From Boswellia sacra (taxonomy: Eukaryota > Streptophyta > Magnoliopsida > Sapindales > Burseraceae): a DNA stretch of 64,000 nt. The position numbers were made by a program, and so were the translations under genes. Shown here in pieces: positions 36,881 to 48,283 of the stretch (position 1 is the first letter of the stretch; every line of letters starts with the position of its first letter). Where the stretch lies: positions 62,001-126,000 of the forward strand of contig SNVD02006922.1 of assembly GCA_013180625.2 (NCBI GenBank), given 5' to 3'. The notes below the pieces were generated by a model. The model was not told the DNA's origin, did no database searches, and worked only from the letters and a program-made list of their open reading frames with translations.

Positions 36881-37173
36881 ACAAACCTAAACACCAAGAA
36901 TAACCAAATTCAGGATCCTGGAATTAACTTCAATTTTAGAATTTCTTAGCTTTGGTAAACAACTGACAAAAAATCCAACAAGAGTCAAACTAACATCTTT
37001 ACATTTATAATAAAATAAAAATATAACTTTGTTGTTTTCAGAAAGGGGTCAGAAACTCATTGGTTAAACATGTCCAAAAAGAGACCAACTATGAACATTA
37101 GCCACATACTGAAAATTAAAGGCAACTGAATTCAAATTTGGAGAAGTTGAGCTGTAACGAAGTTTAATTGTGT

Positions 37174-37873
37174 ATATATCCTCAACCACCTTGGGAGATC
37201 AACATTAATCTTCAACCCCGCAATTGCACCTTGAGCATGTTGGAGCAGCTCTTCTCGCTTTATCTGAAGAGTGAAGACAATGCATATGTTAACTTTACGT
37301 GCATATGCCAATGCAAAATATTCAAGGCCCAATACTGACACTTCATATACTATAGAGCACACTAGATCATGTTGTCAAGCTGTGCTGAAAACATAATACT
37401 GGAAGGATCTAAAAGAAAGTACAATAGCTTCCTGGGCCAAAATGTCGTAAGTCTATATATTAATAGTCAAACTTCCTAACATTTGCAAATGTACGTTAAA
37501 GGAATATCTCTCAGGACTTTACTAGTACTTCATCCTAGTAGTCTGAGAACACATATGCTAAATCCTGTATGCTGCTCAATACTGCATTGTGAGTTTCGTT
37601 TCCTCCTGCAAGACAAAGCCCGTATATAACCAAACCAAAAGAAGTTTATGGGGAATTCAAAAAAAATGTAGCTTCAAAAATTATGAAGCTGGTAGCATTA
37701 TATCCTTCAAAAATGTTTAGCTTTTCTTCAAAGTGGCCAAAAGTACATCTTCAAGTAACTACTTCATTATAAAATTGTAATCAGACATTAAAAATAAACC
37801 AAAAGAGTGAGAGAAATCACCCAAATATCTCCAGCAATAGTGAAACTTCCTCCTTGTTTGGTGCTTCAAGAAT
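37174..37873 (-). pseudogene. Captured exons of an unidentified conserved plant gene (part 2)
   Basis: Exon 37821-37873 reads ILEAPNKEEVSLLLEIFG and joins in phase to an exon ending near 37,610 that reads GNETHNAVLSSIQDLAYVFSDY, a stop TAG, then DEVLVK. A third exon (about 37,190-37,270) reads REELLQHAQGAIAGLKINVDL. The pieces look like consecutive exons of one conserved helical protein which I do not recognise. The stop shows it is a relic. The exons at 42,600-43,110 may be the upstream part of the same gene. Confidence 0.55.
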
Positions 37874-38512
37874 CTGAATCATACAAAAGAGTTAACGTGC
37901 GGTTAAACTCAATGAATCAGTAAATAAAAATCCCAGGTATGTACGTAACAGTAAAAATAAAATAAAAAGATGTAAACTAGGCAGAGTATAGTGTAGCAAT
38001 GCTATGGCTTTTGTTGGAGGGAAACAGTTAAAGGAAGTTATATGATACATGTCTAGCAACCCTTAAATAAGAAATGATAAATTGAAAATGAAAAGGATTA
38101 ATAAATAAATAAAAAGGCAAAATAAATCAACCATGAATTGAATCTGTAATGAGCTATTCAAATTTCTTAATACAGGAAAGAAATCCCAGCAAAGTGAATG
38201 TCCATCTATATAAAGATTGTTATACAAGACCTTCAAAAAGGTCAAGATACGTAATTTGCATTTTGCAAGAGTAAAAATGCTCCAGAGTTGATTCATGGTT
38301 TCATTAGAGAACATGAAAAAGAGATCATGAACACAGAACATTTACTCTTAATTGTCAAGATCACCACTATTAGCCAACTTATTGTACTTCTATCAGTCAT
38401 TCAAACCATATTCAAAAAGTAAGAAATGTGTGGATACAAATGACTGATTGTCAGATTAATTATTATTGATATTTGCAGTACTTTATTGTTCAAGTGATAT
38501 TGAAAAACTTAC

Positions 38513-38800
38513 AAAGACTGTAGCGATGTAAGATTCTCCAAGTAAGGAGGTCTCTCCCCATTCAACCCCCTTGAGGATAAGTTCCTGATTCCATGCTAAA
38601 TGATGAATATATTCAAAGAGATCTCAAACTTGAAAAGTTAGCAATGAAATATACATACAAGGATTTGATTCTTGGTGGAATGGAGGCATTATTATTAATG
38701 CTGCAATTGAAAGCATCCCACATGTAAGCTTCAGGGGCACATGGATCTCCTTGCCAATTTTTCAAACCATAAGTTGATTTGATGTTTGTGATAGCATCAA
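38513..38800 (-). pseudogene. Captured malectin/LRR receptor-like kinase exons
   Basis: Exon 38659-38800 reads VDAITNIKSTYGLKNWQGDP, then CAPEAYMWDAFNCS and PPRIKSL. This is the segment between the malectin-like domain and the first leucine-rich repeat in LRR subfamily I receptor kinases. Exon 38513-38584 is exactly 72 bases and reads NLSSRGLNGERPPYLENLTS, the canonical one-repeat LRR exon of these genes. Both have GT/AG borders. Kinase and transmembrane exons are absent. Confidence 0.85.
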
Positions 38801-40438
38801 CTGAAATTTTCATATGCATGAGATAACAAAATATTAAATTGTATAATTTTCATACATCGAATCAAGGCTAGATTATGAGCAGAGCTTGGAAAGAAAATAC
38901 CATCTTTTTGGTTTGTTTCTGACTAGACAAGATTGCAAAAAACAGAATTGTGGTCGCCAGTGTCTAGACAAAGTTCATTATTTTATTCAACTATGCACAG
39001 AACAATGATTAGTGACCTGTAAAAAATGAACCATATTTAGAAAAGAAAAAGGTTGGTGTTCTTATTCAAAAATCAATGCATAAAATCTTTAACCATTTGA
39101 GATATGACCATATGAACAAAGAAATTGATGTGTATCCTGAAAACTGAAGCACAAAGAGAAGCACAATATTGAAATTTATCCATCCAGCTTGCAATTTTCT
39201 TCCTCTGTTGTGATCTTGTTGGGGCCCAAAATAAAAAAAAAACAGTTAAGAACTAAAATCCACAGAGTAAGCAATTATGGGCATTACCTTCTCATAAAAA
39301 ATTCTGAATGTCCAAGAGACAGTGGTGCATGTCCTGTCCAAATTAAAATCATTATAAATCAACTATTAATACAAAAAAATATATATTTTCTTTAACAAGA
39401 AGAGAGAGAGAGAGAGAGAGAAGAAGAAGAAGAAGAAGATTTATAGTTATCATTATCAAACAAGAGCAGGAAAATCTAAGGTAGAAAAGAAAAACAGATC
39501 ATGGTTCATGCACAAAAAAAAATAATAATAATCCAGGAAAATTCAAAAGTTATTTTTAGGTAAGTCTTGTAATTGATACTGCAGCATTCTTGCTGAAAAC
39601 AAGCCAATGTGTCAAATAATTGAAAAATTCTTGTATTGCTGGTCCACTTCATACATGTAACTTCTTTTATATTGTATAATTACGTACCTACTTAGTTTCT
39701 TCTTAAAAAAAGGGGACTCTGGGGCACTTAGATTTACCAAGCTGCCAACTTCAGCACGACAGATTCCTTTACCAGTGAAGCCAGATAGTGAAGATGAAGC
39801 ACAGCTTAGAAAATGGAAGTGGAAGGTCAGATCTATCAAAAAGGAGAATAGGGAGAGACATTCAATCAAAAAGGCAGCATCCAGTGTTGCAGAATTGGGA
39901 ATCAAGGGTTGATTTGTATTTTAATTTTAAAAAGCAGAAAAAGGAAGCTTTCATTGATTGCTTCAAGAGGAACAATGCTAACCCACTTCCACAGAAAAGA
40001 ACTCTGTGATTTTTTATAGAACCTATAACCCATCTTTTTACATATCTGTAACAACCATATATTGATTTCTAAGAAAATATTGATGGTTGAAGTGAGAATG
40101 CTAACCTGCTGGCGCAAAAGGAACTCTTTCTGTGATTTTGACAACTGCCCCTCAACATTTTTGTGTAATCTTCTCTGCTACGCGTATTGACTGTCCAAAT
40201 TTAACATTAAAGTGACTCCATAAAGGCCATTTCATGTGCTTGTGCCTAAACCATCAGAGAGTTAATAGATTACCTGTAAATGCCTATGAACTAACTCAGT
40301 GATTAATGGAATTCTTTCTATTAATTGTAAATAACACAACCAAACATATTACGTTTCAAGCTCGAAAGATAAAAGAAAAACAGAAAAACTTTTATCCCCC
40401 CAATATTAATTATAAAAAGAATGCAATAAAGAATTTAC

Positions 40439-40608
40439 CAATCTTTGTCATCTCAAGTGAAGATATACGTGCAGTATAATACGTTCCTCTCCCGCTAAGT
40501 TCTTGGACACTGAATCTGCATAACCCTTCAAGCACAACAATGTATGTCACCCTCCCACTTGGTTTCTCCAATCCTTTTTGTAGATGTAATGCACGAGCTG
40601 CCACTTCC
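40439..40608 (-). pseudogene. Captured exon of peroxisomal Lon protease (LON2-like)
   Basis: 170-base exon with AG acceptor and GT donor. It reads REVAARALHLQKGLEKPSG, RVTYIVVLEGLCRFSVQEL and GTYYTARISSLEMTK, part of the N-terminal substrate-binding (LON) domain of plant LON2, a peroxisomal matrix ATP-dependent protease. No ATPase or protease-domain exon was found, so this is an isolated fragment. Confidence 0.85.
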
Positions 40609-41151
40609 CTGACAATCCAAAATAATACACAGATCATTATAACGAGTTCAAAACTATCTTGCAAACCGATCAAACAGTAAAGCAAGTATAAAACAGCAAG
40701 CTTAAATAAACATGGAAATAAGTGTAGCCAAGAGATAAATTATGGAAATAATACACAGATCATCAAATACAACCTCTTGCAGTGGATGTCAGTCAACAAG
40801 CTGAAAAGCCAGAAGCTCATGAAAAAGACAACCATAATAGTATTGACTAATCAGTGCAGTATTGCCTTCTAGTACACTTCCACAGTCTTAGACAATGCCT
40901 TAAAGAGAGCTTCTTCATCTGGAATTACAAAAGCCACTTCTAAATCTGAATATACATGGAAATAAGTGTAGCCAAGAGATAAATTATGTCAAAAAAAATC
41001 TTAAATCCATCTTATAGCCTTACAATTTGTCAGAAAAAATAGAAATTTTCCTCTTACAACAGTCCTAGTGACTTGGTAGATACATAGAAGATAAATAAAT
41101 ACCTGATTTTTCACAAGACCGACTGGCGTGGTGCTTCAATAACTAAAGTTA

Positions 41152-41460
41152 TTGAAGCAATTAATGCAACAACAAACTGTCACAGGAGCAACAGGATTGG
41201 CAATGGCAAACAGCCACCAGAATGCTGAAGCAATTAATGCAAATGGTTGGGAGGATTCATTGAGTGCTGACACTAGCAATAGGTGGGGCCCAAGCACTGC
41301 AAATACAGTTGCAAGCTATAGTGGATGGACAGATGAACCGATTAGACAAGAATACAATGGATGGGGTGTGCCTCATTCTGGGCCTATTGGTAAGCAAAGT
41401 CAAGCTGTCCTGACCCACCTATTGAAGGTGAAGTGTTCTGAGGCATTCCAAAGAAAATAA
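41152..41460 (+). pseudogene. GW-motif-rich coding fragment, gene unidentified
   Basis: A 102-aa open frame on the plus strand, opposite to the other captured exons. It starts with a Gln/Met-rich stretch and shows repeated Trp-Gly pairs in an Asn/Ser/Thr-rich context: NANGWEDSL, NRWGPSTAN, YSGWTDEP, YNGWGVPHSG. Codon use looks like coding DNA. Such composition occurs in plant GW/WG proteins and in CCCH/GYF proteins of the NERD type; the exact source is not recognised. Confidence 0.4.
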
Positions 41461-42599
41461 CTAGAGATTTTGGAAATTAAGAATAGTATATCCAGTGGTG
41501 ATTGCATAAAAATAAATAAACAAACCAAACAACAGCAGCTCAACAACGTAACAAAATCAATGTCATTTTGTGCCTACGGAGCTCGGAGTAGAAAGCTTTA
41601 CTAAACCAAACCATTATTATTAATACTTAAAATTAAAAAAAACTATTTTAAGACAAATATTTGTCTTTTGGTCAAGAGAAATTTAACTAAATTGACTAGG
41701 TTTGCAATGTCAACAAGTCAAATGCCAAATCTCAGAACATAGCCTTAAATTATATCATCTTCCCTTAAAACCCAAGCAAGTAGGATAAGTTATCCCATTA
41801 GAAAAAGGCATAAGAGATGCTCTTCGTTTGAACTCTGAATGGTAACCTAAATGACAAGAACGACTTGAAAGACTTGAATTGGAATAATCAACCATAGAAT
41901 GTAGCATGGAGAAAAACAAATAAATCTTGCTGTCTCCAATAATATTTCACAATTTTTGAACTCTTTATAATCCTAGGATCCTAACTCTTGTAACATTGAA
42001 TTTAATAGAAGTCCCCCTGAACTTTTCAAGTCAGTAAAATCCCATTTAAGATTTGGATGGCTAGGATCAATTTGGGTCAAAATCCAACAAGGACCCAATT
42101 CTACTTATATATATGTATATCAAGACAAATGAAAATAATAAATGTTGTCAATACGTTCACAATTTTCCATTTCATAAGCATTTCAGTGCTAAAACTACTA
42201 CTCACAAATCTGATTATCTGAAACAATTTATTCCACTATAGGATCTAATTTTCAAATATTCTATTAGGTGCTTACCTTTACTTCATCATATATTCCAATG
42301 AGGAAGAATCCCATAATGCAAGGAGAAGATCTATTAGTCAATGATTATATCCAGTCCGCAAAGATATCAACATAATGCTTGTCTGATATGCACATTCATC
42401 CACCAACAGCCACTACTTTATTCATATTATTACAATTGTAAAAATTTTAAGTGTAAACAAGAAGAAAAAATCGGCTTTATGGGTACTAGTGTATAGCAAC
42501 AAATACCAAAAGAATGATTTAATTAACATCCATGACATTTGAATCCAGGTAATAAGAACTCAACCAGTAAAATTTTCATTTGTATATCAGTTTGACTAT

Positions 42600-43110
42600 A
42601 TACCTGAGGAATTCCTCTGCATGCATTATATAACCACTGAAGCTGTTGTTTGTCACCCTCATTGGCAGATGCAAGCTTACACTGAATTTCTAGACAAAAG
42701 CATGAGATCGTTAAGTTAGGAAACTAGAAATTTCCCATATGTGGCAATAAGTATTGTCCAGAGAAAAAGGGCACTGAAAAAGAATATCTTAGGAATGATA
42801 TGTGATTCTAGGGTCATATTCATCTATTGTTAAGATACTTCTTTGTGCGTGTGTGTGAGTGCATGTTCTACTTGTTCATATCATTGAGTGCATTCACAGG
42901 TAAGCCACTCTATCACAACTCCACTCCCATAGCTACTCGAAGTCAATTAGACAGATGATGGAATTGGCTTTTCAATTGATTGATCAGTCAATGATGTGAA
43001 CTTACTTGCAGACCGGTCAAATATATTGAGTGTGGGATCAGAATGATGAAATTTAGGTTCATCAACTTTTGACTTCCAAAGGGCAATGACTGTACGAGGC
43101 TGGGCATCCT
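42600..43110 (-). pseudogene. Captured exons of an unidentified conserved plant gene (part 1)
   Basis: Two exons with GT/AG borders. About 43,012-43,110 reads QPRTVIALWKSKVDEPKFHH then SDPTLNIFDRSA; about 42,604-42,691 reads IQCKLASANEGDKQQLQWLY then NACRGIPQ. They read in the same direction as the other captured exons and lie next to the leader-like region near 43.9 kb. No known family was recognised. Confidence 0.5.
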
Positions 43111-43829
43111 GTTCAACAATTAGAACACAGTTTAAAAGATCTAAAATCATGAGTAGATATCACATAACATACAGTAAGAGATGCGATTTTAAGTTTAAAG
43201 CTATAAACAAAGTTGTATAAACAATTTTTGTAAGGATTTGTTAAACCAGACCCACCAATTTGAAATCAGTATTCGTGGCTGCTCTACAGGCGAGCAAACC
43301 AATTCTAGTTAATTCTCCACAAAAAGTGACTGTATATACAACCCAGAGCAAGACGAACTATTAGTCTAGCCAGTTTCTGGTGCACAGATAAAATATTAGC
43401 ATCTTGAACACAGAAACATAATATCAGCCATCAGAAAAACCCACATAGCCCATTTTACAGCTATTTTATCACAGTGAGCCAAACAGTGCCACAGCAATTG
43501 ACGCAGCAACTACAGAAGTTTTGGGTTATCAGTTTCTTTTCTAAGGAATGGTATGCATAGCTTAGGGAAAAAGAAACTGAGCCAAGCATAGGAATAGATA
43601 TCTTGAAGATGATAGGGTAAAAGCATGCATGTATAAACAAGAAAACTTAGAATAAGATTAAGAACACAGAGCTCAAGGGACCAAAGCACTAACTTCAGTT
43701 GATAAATAGTCAAAAAGTTAGGGACAAATAGGTCATGCTTCTAAAAAATTTTTAAATTAACCGAAGGGCAAGTGATTAACGTGACAGCATCGAGATGAGA
43801 AATCACAAAGAAGGCAACTTACCAGAGGT

Positions 43830-44060
43830 GAGAAATCAGAGATGCTCAGCAACGAATCGAGGGCGTGAGGGAGGGGGCGATGGAGTGAGTGAGGGAGGAT
43901 ACAAATCGGTAAGGATTCAATCACTTAATAGAGGAAGGGAGGGAGGGGACAAGTGATTTCTAGCATAATGGAAGACGCAGAGAGGGAGAGGGTGGAAGAG
44001 ATGAAGAGAGCGGCTAGGGCAAGAGGGAAATGCCGAAAATCAGGAGGGAAGATAGTATTT
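43830..44060 (-). other. Pyrimidine-rich leader-like region in CACTA-2
   Basis: On the minus strand a CT-rich stretch (CCCTCCTG..., GCCCTAGCCGCTCTC, CTCTCCCTCTCTGCG) follows a TATA-like TTATATAAA (plus-strand 44,057-44,066). It resembles a plant promoter and 5' UTR and stands in the same place as the leader in CACTA-1. Confidence 0.45.
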
Positions 44061-44225
44061 ATATAAAATGGCAATTTTGTAGTTTTCTTAAATTATAGTA
44101 GCGTCAAATAAATGTCAAGGCAGGTTGACTTTATAAAGTTATGTTATATTTGACTGAGTTTTAGGAGAACCCTCAAATATACAAAACCAATGCGTCAAAT
44201 ATGTAAAAAATTTCTTGTAGTGTTA

Positions 44226-44668
44226 GAAGTATAACTGCCTATTTTTCTTTACTAATCTTCTCATCAACATTAGCAATGTCAACGACAATCTTTTTAAAAT
44301 CATTAAGATTATCTTCTAGTGCCTTAGACAAGTCCATCTTGAACCCAAATAGTTGCTCTTTAATATAAATCTTATTAGACAAAGATTTAATCATTTGCAA
44401 AGATTCAAGTTTTAGCCAAACTTTTGCTGCAGTATCCTCTCCATTGATTTGACGCAGAATGTTATCTACTATGTATAATATGAGAGTGCTATAGACTGTC
44501 CCCATGATCTCATCTTTCTCCTCCTCAGATAGATCTTCTTTTAGGGTAATTTTTCCTTCAAAAGCCTTCGCGCACTTCTACGTTACTAGAATCGCCCTTA
44601 TCTTTATCTTCCAAAGACCAAAGTCACCCTTGCCATTGAACTTCTCTATTTCAAACTTGGTTCCGACC
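44226..44668 (-). pseudogene. Copia C gag N-terminal part
   Basis: ATG at 44668 begins MVGTKFEIEKFNGKGDFGLW, the standard copia gag start. After one stop the reading goes on through EDLSEEEKDEIMGTVYST, AAKVWLKLESLQMIKSLSNK and LFGFKMDLSKALEDNLNDF to AVILL, where the CACTA element interrupts it. Joining AVILL to the sequence at 36,316 with one TTA copy gives an uninterrupted frame. Confidence 0.85.
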
Positions 44669-44744
44669 ATTGCTTCTCACTTGGGAATTTTTAAAAACAG
44701 GTTGTATGCAAAAACAAGCCAAAACCAAGGCTTTGATACTAGAT

Positions 44745-45300
44745 TGTTGTGAAGCAAAGAATCTTGCCAAGCAATGCCATCCAAAAATCAAGCAATAACC
44801 TACACAATAGAGATATCAATCAAGGCAACACATAAGACAATCAAGCAAGTTAAAAAAAAAAAAACACTCAAGAGAAGGAACGCCAAGATTTAAGTGGTTT
44901 GGTTTAAGGAGAAGTTACATCCACTATGAAGACTGCGAAGAATTTTACTATGAAGAATAATGTTACAAGGCTTTGCAATACTCTCTCTCACTAAGAACAA
45001 GACTCTTTTCTTAGCTCTCACGTTTCCCTAGAAACCCTAGAAGAGAATATTTAGAAGTCCTCTCTCAAATAGAAAAGAGAGCCTTTAAATAGTATCTTGG
45101 TCGTGTATAGTAACCGCCATTGGTGCCACGACACAATATATCTTACGTAGGAGCTTAAGGTCTCTGCCTGAAGACAAAGTGTCTTTCCCTGTCGTTGCAC
45201 AACTGCACAAATCACCTTATGTAGGAGCTCAACTTTTCTACCAGTATTGCGCAGAAGCATGATTCTCATGGTGTAGGAGCACTGGTCACCAGGTCTAACA
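44745..45300 (-). repeat. 5' LTR of copia C
   Basis: 556 bp, TGTTAGACCTGG ... CTTCACAACA on the minus strand, ending three bases before the primer site. The right neighbour is another copia fragment, so the boundary is sharp. Confidence 0.7.
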
Positions 45301-45615
45301 CCGAATTTAGCTAGGATTTGTGAGCGAAAACGAACAAACATTATGATTAAAAGTGACATCCTTGCTAGTTAAACATTTTGACACATTTGAATATTCTTGA
45401 TACCATAACTTGTATAGCTTTACACTCTCTAGATACCCATTAAACATACACTTTCTAGCTCTTGGTTCTAATTTTTCTTGTCTGATAAGGGCATAAACTA
45501 TACAACCAAACACCTTTAAATGATTTAGCTTGGTAGAGAACCTATCCTCATATTTTCTAATGTTTGTAATTGATTGCAACATATGGGCATCTATTAATTA
45601 AGTATGTTGTTGTGT
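45301..45615 (-). pseudogene. Copia D fragment: end of integrase region
   Basis: Minus strand reads YLINRCPYVAIN, then a broken stretch, then FSTKLNHLKVFGCIVYALIR, KLEPRARKCMFNGYLESVKLYKLW and SKDVTFNHNV. This is the post-integrase part of copia pol. It was the insertion site of copia C, whose LTR starts at 45,300. Confidence 0.75.
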
Positions 45616-45892
45616 TAACTACCTTCCCCAATAATTTCTAGGGAATATTTTGGCCCCATAATTTCTTGGAATATTATTACTCAACATTAGGCATATGGCA
45701 ACATTCATCTATTGATTGTGTTATACAAAATACTATAGTCCTAAAGTGCAAGAGCAAAGTTTAAGATATATGCATGTTATGAATTGGTTATGACTTATTA
45801 TCGCAATTAGATTAATAATATAATGAATAAAATATATTAGAGTTTCTTAATCATCAATTTACAACATTTTATTAATGCAATGCAATCAAAAT

Positions 45893-46925
45893 TGTTAGAA
45901 TCCTAGTAATAGTAGGACTTTCAATCCATGTGGAATTGATGGTAATTAATTACTTAGGAAATTAGAATCCTAATTGGAATAGGAATCCAATTATTAAGTG
46001 GCATCATTTGAGTCTCTGGTTATTCCAATGATTACATATCCGATTTGACCTATGGACGAATATGCAAGCATATGTTTCATGCCTGTTTGAGTAATTGCAA
46101 TGAAATTCCCTAGTATCATGCTAAGAAAATCTAGGACTTCTAGAAGAAGATGCCATTTGTTTGATGAGAAATAAAAAGGAATATAGAAAATTTGAGTGGC
46201 TTAAGCTAAAGCAACTAGTTTCGAAATAACACGTGTCACTCACTTTCCATTCCTCTCGTTGGACCATTTATAGCGCTCATAGTTGTAGCTCTAACTTAAT
46301 TATTCCCTAATAATTGTTGTACCCTGAAAGCCATATTAATCATTTGATTGACAATATATTGACCTTTAAATACCAAGCATTGTAAATATTAGGCATCTTG
46401 TCTAAAGGATAGGCTACATCTAGTACCGAACTAATGATTTGAGCAATACATCCTACGTTTTCATTTTCAAGTGTGGAAACCCTAGGACCTAAGGTAGTAG
46501 GATTTATTCTAATAATAATAATGAAGTAAAATATGTCCAATTTTTTGCGAAATAAAATAAAAAATCTTTGATACCCACGAATAGGTGTGAGAGCCAAAGA
46601 CATACAATTACAAGTATAGAGAAAAGAGAGAGTAAGAGAGATGAGTTTTTTCTTAGACTTGTCAATAGTTGTCTCTAATATATATGTAAAAGTTAGTAGT
46701 ACTTGGATTGCAAGAGGGTATAAGGTTATGTTCCTCAAGATTCTCTTAGGAGGTATTGTTTTATAATCCATTATTTTAATAGTGGAAGTTTATTTTGGAG
46801 TTAGTCTTGTGGATGTAGACAAAAAGCTGAATCATGTTAAATTCTTGTGTTTGATTTTTATGGTCTTTCTTGATTGCTACTTGTGCTTATTGAGTTAATT
46901 GGTTTCTCCCATTATAATCCTAACA
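45893..46925 (+). repeat. Solo LTR, copia type
   Basis: TGTTAGAATCC ... ATAATCCTAACA, 1,033 bp, with near-matching flanks AAAAT and AAAAC (4 of 5). Near its end is an exon-like GTAGACAAAAAGCTGAATCA block of the kind seen in copia LTRs. No interior sequence follows, so the element was probably removed by LTR-LTR recombination. The open frame at 46340-46771 lies inside and is not a gene. Confidence 0.6.
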
Positions 46926-47129
46926 AAAACTACGTGAATTATAATAAAATCAGAAGCAAAAGAGCAAATAGTTGAAAATCTCAAATCTGGATGTTCCTAC
47001 CTATATATGTTTATCTTTGCTTTTCCATGTGTTGATATATGCTGAATACTCAATGAGAGTTGATTTTGAGTGAACCTATATATATGCACCCACGAAAATC
47101 TTCCCAATAAACCCATTAGTCAATTTGGA

Positions 47130-47500
47130 TTAGAGGAAAATTTTACTATGCTCACCCGTCAATATCCACAAGATGACCTCGATTGTTTCCAATAATCCGT
47201 TACTGACTCTAAGCTTCCAGCAATTTTTGGTTGACGTTAACTTAAATCCTACTCCAGCATGATGTAGGTTGGCTGCACTTGGCATACTATAAGTTTTATG
47301 CTTCATTTCTTGCAGAATATCCCAAAGAAAAGTGGATATTTTTAGGAAATCAAGAAGATGTTTCACCCCAATACACTTATTCAACATAAATATTTTTGTC
47401 CAAAATCTCCTCAATTCTAAGAACCACCAAAACCCTTCAGAGAACTTATGTGTAATTTTAACCAATCATGCAGGAGCAACCGATGCCGAGCAAAATTCAG
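47130..47500 (-). pseudogene. DUF247 (UPF0481) gene fragment, central part
   Basis: 111 aa open: ITHKFSEGFWWFLELRRF, VKHLLDFLKIS, LHHAGVGFKLTSTKN, LRVSNGLLE. These align block by block with the middle of the intact DUF247 gene at 54,022-55,314 (ITHEFSRSFW, VRHLVDFLRI, LHQAGVKIRLGS, ISFKNGILE). Neither the N-terminal nor the membrane-anchor part is present. A relic of a duplicated copy. Confidence 0.8.
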
Positions 47501-48283
47501 AGTTAAAGCCTGATACAGGATCTAAGTTGGAGTCATTTTGTTGTGTTTAACTTGTTTCCGTTTTATATTTTAAGAGTCTGTCGTTTTATTAATATATGAA
47601 CTCCTAAAAACTACGGCACCGTTTGTACCATAACGGTTTTGCTCCTTAAGTATCACTTTTGAGCTTCATTTTGGGGGTAGAGAGAGTTGTAATATGACGA
47701 ATTTCAATAGATTAACTGTTGGGGGATTTGAGGCAGCTAGCTTCAACTTCAGTTGAGATTTTCTTTCATTTTTAATTTTTGTTGTTCCTCAGCATCCACC
47801 AAATCATTTTGTTGTGTTTAACTCGTTACCTTCTTTTGTTCTATGCTTCCATTCTTTCAACTCTTCCCTATTTTTATTTATGATCATTTCTATTATTTTA
47901 GTAAGTCGATTATTTTCTTGTTTTAGTAGAATTTTTCATAATGTAGTTCATATAAAAGTGTTTTTATAAAAAATTATTAATTTTCAGAATATTAAATTTA
48001 TAAATTCAAATCTGTCAATGTTAATGATGGCACCTATAACATACATGCCACTGTATATACTACGAAACAAAATCTTTAATAGCCAGCAATGCATAATAAG
48101 GAAGAGATAAAAAGCAATAATTTAAGTAGTTTGATAACAACCGCAAAGAAAATTAATACCTTAAAACAATCATTACGTGATACAGGATTCATCAATTTGA
48201 AGTGCTAAATTAAAAATATTTATCATGAAGAAGAAAATGGCGTGAAACAAAGTAACACATCGGAGTGAATGATCCCTACTTAA
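47501..48283. other. No gene seen
   Basis: Spacer between two DUF247 relics, T-rich, without further recognisable DUF247 blocks. Confidence 0.35.

Larger units (their letters stand above)
36317..44222 (-). mobile_element. CACTA transposon 2, carrying host gene fragments
   Basis: Perfect terminal inverted repeats CACTACAAGAAA (36317) and TTTCTTGTAGTG (ends 44222) with target duplication TTA on both sides (36314-36316 and 44223-44225). Length 7,906 bp. The left subterminal region carries many ATTTGACGGT-type motifs. No transposase is visible. The interior, read on the minus strand, has a pyrimidine-rich leader (43,830-44,050), exons of an unidentified conserved gene, a LON2 exon, and LRR receptor kinase exons. 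Its right end, read inverted, nearly equals the left end of CACTA-1, so the two belong to one family in opposite orientation. Confidence 0.93.
35465..45300 (-). mobile_element. Copia retrotransposon C, 5' part, split by CACTA-2
   Basis: Minus strand: 5' LTR 44745-45300 (TGTTAGACC ... CACAACA), PBS-like TAGTATCAAAGCC at 44729-44741, gag from ATG 44668 to 44226, then after the CACTA insertion gag resumes at 36,316 and runs through a CCHC knuckle to the GAG-pre-integrase region near 35,470. Integrase, RT, RNase H and 3' LTR are missing; at about 35,465 the sequence changes to unrelated DNA. It lies within another copia fragment (integrase end at 45,301-45,615). Confidence 0.8.

Noticed and set aside
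39400..39440. (GA)n and (AAG)n run
   Set aside because: Ordinary microsatellite inside CACTA-2; no functional meaning can be drawn.
46340..46771. 143-aa minus-strand open frame
   Set aside because: Lies inside a solo LTR, is hydrophobic low-complexity and has no recognised domain.
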